NCBI GenBank assembly: GCA_031289445.1
Contig: JAITPL010000230.1
Coordinates: 1-6,081 of the forward strand
Source of the DNA: Tannerella sp.
GTDB taxonomy: Bacteria > Bacteroidota > Bacteroidia > Bacteroidales > Tannerellaceae
DNA: 6,081 bases
Direction of reading: 5' to 3'
The notes under the pieces are model-generated. The model was not told where the DNA came from. It ran no database searches and saw only the letters and a list, made by a program, of their open reading frames with translations. Shown piece by piece: positions 5,513 to 6,081 of this stretch. The position numbers and the translations under genes are program-made. The first letter of the stretch is position 1, and each line of letters opens with the position of its first letter.

Positions 5513-6081
5513 ATGAGTCTATACGAAGGTGCGGTTAAAAGACCGGTAATGACCTCACTATGCTTTATTGCAATAGTGATTTTCGGTCTCTTTTCGTTAA
5601 GCAGGTTGCCCATTGACCTGTTTCCGGATATCGAGACTAATACGATTATGGTATTCACGGCATATCCCGGAGCGAGCGCGTCGGATATTGAAAACAACGT
5701 AACGCGCCCGCTGGAAAATGTTCTTAATACGGTCAGCAATCTGAAACACATATCTTCCAGATCGTCCGAAAATCTGGCTTTTATCACATTGGAATTTGAG
5801 TTCGGATATGATATAGATGTGCTTACAAACGACGTCCGCGACAAGTTGGATATGGTCAAGTCGGCGTTGCCCGACGACGTGAACGACCCGATTATTTTCA
5901 AGTTCTCTACGGATATGATTCCGATACTGATGTTGTCCGTACAGGCAGAAGAAAGTCAGGCAGCGCTGTACAAGATTCTCGACGACGGCGTAGCGAATCC
6001 TCTGGCGCGTATTTCCGGCGTGGGCACAGTGTCTATTGCCGGCGCTCCCAAGCGTGAGCTATACGTTTATTGCGACCCCAA
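5513..6081 (+). CDS. RND efflux permease, HAE-1 type (AcrB/MexB-like), 3' end outside the window
   Basis: This is the inner-membrane proton-driven pump of the system. The reading frame is open from ATG 5513 to the window end: 189 complete codons out of the roughly 1000-1050 usual for the family, so only the start is seen. The cytoplasmic N-terminus MSLYEGAVKRPV leads into the first membrane helix (about 12-30), followed by SRLPIDLFPDIE (30-41) and the porter-domain motif YPGASASDIENNVTRPLE (51-68), a hallmark of hydrophobe/amphiphile RND pumps. NDVRDKLDMVKSALPDDV (106-123) and ARISGVGTVSIAGAPKREL (165-183) also fit the first periplasmic porter subdomains. The proton-relay residues of helix 4 lie beyond the window. 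The start follows an A-rich 16-base gap after the adaptor stop, with no Shine-Dalgarno sequence. The HAE-1 motifs argue against a heavy-metal (CusA-type) or lipid (HpnN/MmpL) RND protein, but the substrate is unknown. Confidence 0.95.
   Translation, partial: MSLYEGAVKRPVMTSLCFIAIVIFGLFSLSRLPIDLFPDIETNTIMVFTAYPGASASDIENNVTRPLENVLNTVSNLKHISSRSSENLAFITLEFEFGYDIDVLTNDVRDKLDMVKSALPDDVNDPIIFKFSTDMIPILMLSVQAEESQAALYKILDDGVANPLARISGVGTVSIAGAPKRELYVYCDP

Overview
The window reads as chromosomal DNA from a member of the Bacteroidota, most likely order Bacteroidales. The evidence is a 286-residue primary sigma factor without region 1.1, promoters of the Bacteroidota TAnnTTTG type (31-38, 2258-2265 and, on the minus strand, 1945-1952), A-rich leaders with no Shine-Dalgarno sequence, and an efflux operon in the order regulator, TolC, adaptor, RND pump. 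I cannot name the genus. All function calls come from reading protein motifs; no search was run.

Layout. Positions 1-101 hold the rpoD promoter and a leader with a strong hairpin. Positions 102-962 are rpoD on the plus strand. An AraC-family regulator lies convergently on the minus strand (989-1897), with only 26 bases between the two genes. A 378-base gene-free stretch (1898-2275) separates this regulator from a divergent TetR-family regulator (2276-2899). It holds the promoters of both genes, a 10-bp tandem repeat and a likely TetR operator. Downstream of tetR and on the same strand are a TolC-like outer-membrane channel (3029-4357), a lipoprotein membrane-fusion adaptor (4468-5496) and the first 189 codons of an HAE-1-type RND permease (5513 onward, cut by the window end).

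How the genes work together. The last three genes encode the three parts of a proton-driven efflux pump. The permease captures substrate at the inner membrane or periplasm, the adaptor bridges the periplasm, and the TolC-like protein forms the outer-membrane exit. The TetR protein is the probable local repressor: a 6-bp inverted repeat sits between its own -33 and -7 elements. I see no consensus promoter between tetR and the permease, so the four genes may be one transcript. Substrate and inducer cannot be told from sequence. rpoD is a housekeeping neighbour, and the role of the AraC protein is unknown.

The genes belong to known families, and I found no clearly new protein system. The unusual material lies between the genes. 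A TTAG-ending heptamer repeat supplies the TAG stop codons of both tetR and tolC, and after tetR it has grown into a 123-bp array with a perfect 26-bp duplication. Two near-identical 30-bp units, each with a small hairpin, lie between tolC and the adaptor gene. The tetR start codon lies so close to its promoter that the transcript should be leaderless or nearly so.
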